This document shows, piece by piece, positions 5,092 through 5,497 of a DNA stretch of 5,497 bases. The notes under the pieces are model-generated. The model was given only the letters and a program-made list of their open reading frames with translations. It had not been told where the DNA came from and ran no database searches. The first letter of the stretch is position 1. The number at the start of each line of letters is the position of its first letter. The position numbers and the translations under genes were made by a program. The DNA comes from an uncultured Pseudodesulfovibrio sp. (GTDB taxonomy: Bacteria > Desulfobacterota > Desulfovibrionia > Desulfovibrionales > Desulfovibrionaceae): contig CAMYLL010000204.1 in assembly GCA_947259235.1 (NCBI GenBank), positions 1-5,497 on the forward strand. The letters are read 5' to 3'.

Positions 5092-5497
5092 CTACTTGCG
5101 GCCCTTGCCCTTCTTGCCGCCGCCGTACAGCACGTCCACGGTCCCTTCGATCTCGCCTTCGGTGACCAGGACGGTTACGCCGCGACGGTTCAAAATCTGT
5201 CTCGGGCTTTCGCCCGCGCTGGCCGTGAGCAGGGCGAAGCAGTCGCCCAGGACATCGGCCAGGTCCTCCCACCGCTTGCTGCCGCCGCCCGGTTCCGGGG
5301 CCTCGCGGGTCTCCAGCAGGCAAGCCAGGCCGTCCCCGCGCGGGCCGTAGATGAGCAGTTTGACGGCGTGGCCCAGATGCAGGTCCACCTCCATGCCGGA
5401 GGCACTGGCAACGGCTACGTTGGGGCGCCCGGGCGTGGGCCTGGGGAGCGCGGGCGCGGCCATGCCGCCCTTCTCGGGACGAACAGTGCCCACCACA
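5092..5497 (-). CDS. NifX/NifB C-terminal-like FeMo-cofactor binding domain protein, 5' end uncertain
   Basis: The reading frame stays open to the window edge. It encodes one dinitrogenase iron-molybdenum cofactor-binding domain (NifX/NafY/NifB C-terminal family), proteins that bind and carry NifB-co or FeMo-co. Seen in the sequence: RPNVAVASASGMEVDLHLG, then REAP, RWEDLADVLGDC and GESPR, ending in a lysine-rich tail KKGKGRK. The HLG motif contains the histidine conserved in this family. An ATG at 5463 gives a complete 123-residue protein, with a weak GAAGGG upstream. An in-frame GTG at 5496 touches the edge. The stretch before the domain is rich in Pro and Ala and could be a linker, so this may be the C-terminal end of a larger fusion, perhaps a second NifB-like radical-SAM protein. 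The domain closely matches the C-terminal domain of the NifB in this window. Confidence 0.85.
   Translation of the reverse strand, partial: VVGTVRPEKGGMAAPALPRPTPGRPNVAVASASGMEVDLHLGHAVKLLIYGPRGDGLACLLETREAPEPGGGSKRWEDLADVLGDCFALLTASAGESPRQILNRRGVTVLVTEGEIEGTVDVLYGGGKKGKGRK

Overview
This window is a slice of a nitrogen-fixation (nif) cluster. Every gene lies on the minus strand, so transcription runs from high to low coordinates. The order is: a NifX-like iron-molybdenum cofactor-binding domain protein (cut by the window edge), a thioredoxin-like [2Fe-2S] ferredoxin, nifE, nifN, nifB and an 81-residue protein I do not recognise. The structural genes nifH, nifD and nifK are not in the window. 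They would be expected upstream, beyond base 5497, but that is inference.

The DNA is GC-rich, and the proteins look like those of anaerobic diazotrophs. NifN begins with a CxxC motif followed by a NifK-like cysteine set. NifB is a radical-SAM protein fused to a NifX-like domain. A clostridial-type [2Fe-2S] ferredoxin sits among the cofactor genes. Together these suggest a sulfate-reducing bacterium of the Desulfovibrio group. The taxonomic call is an inference from gene content and composition, and I hold it with moderate confidence.

Layout: 5092-5497 NifX-like protein; 4762-5061 ferredoxin; 4471-4761 a 291-base gap rich in hairpins and short repeats; 3085-4470 nifE; 1740-3092 nifN, overlapping nifE by 8 bases; 1654-1739 a linker with small hairpins; 379-1653 nifB; 298-378 a linker with a strong hairpin; 52-297 the small unknown protein; 1-51 a short tail with one hairpin and no gene I can support.

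The recognised genes form one pathway. NifB makes the 8Fe core (NifB-co) by radical-SAM chemistry. The NifE-NifN scaffold receives it and matures it toward FeMo-co. NifX-family domains bind and carry cofactor intermediates, and the ferredoxin is a plausible electron donor. I see no sigma-54 promoter or NifA-type upstream site in any gap, so transcription probably enters from upstream of the window.

The observations most worth a second look are these: NifN keeps all three NifK-type P-cluster cysteine positions; the separate NifX-like protein and the NifB C-terminal domain are clear paralogues; the gap before nifE is structured; and a small uncharacterised gene closes the set. I found nothing that I would call a wholly new system.
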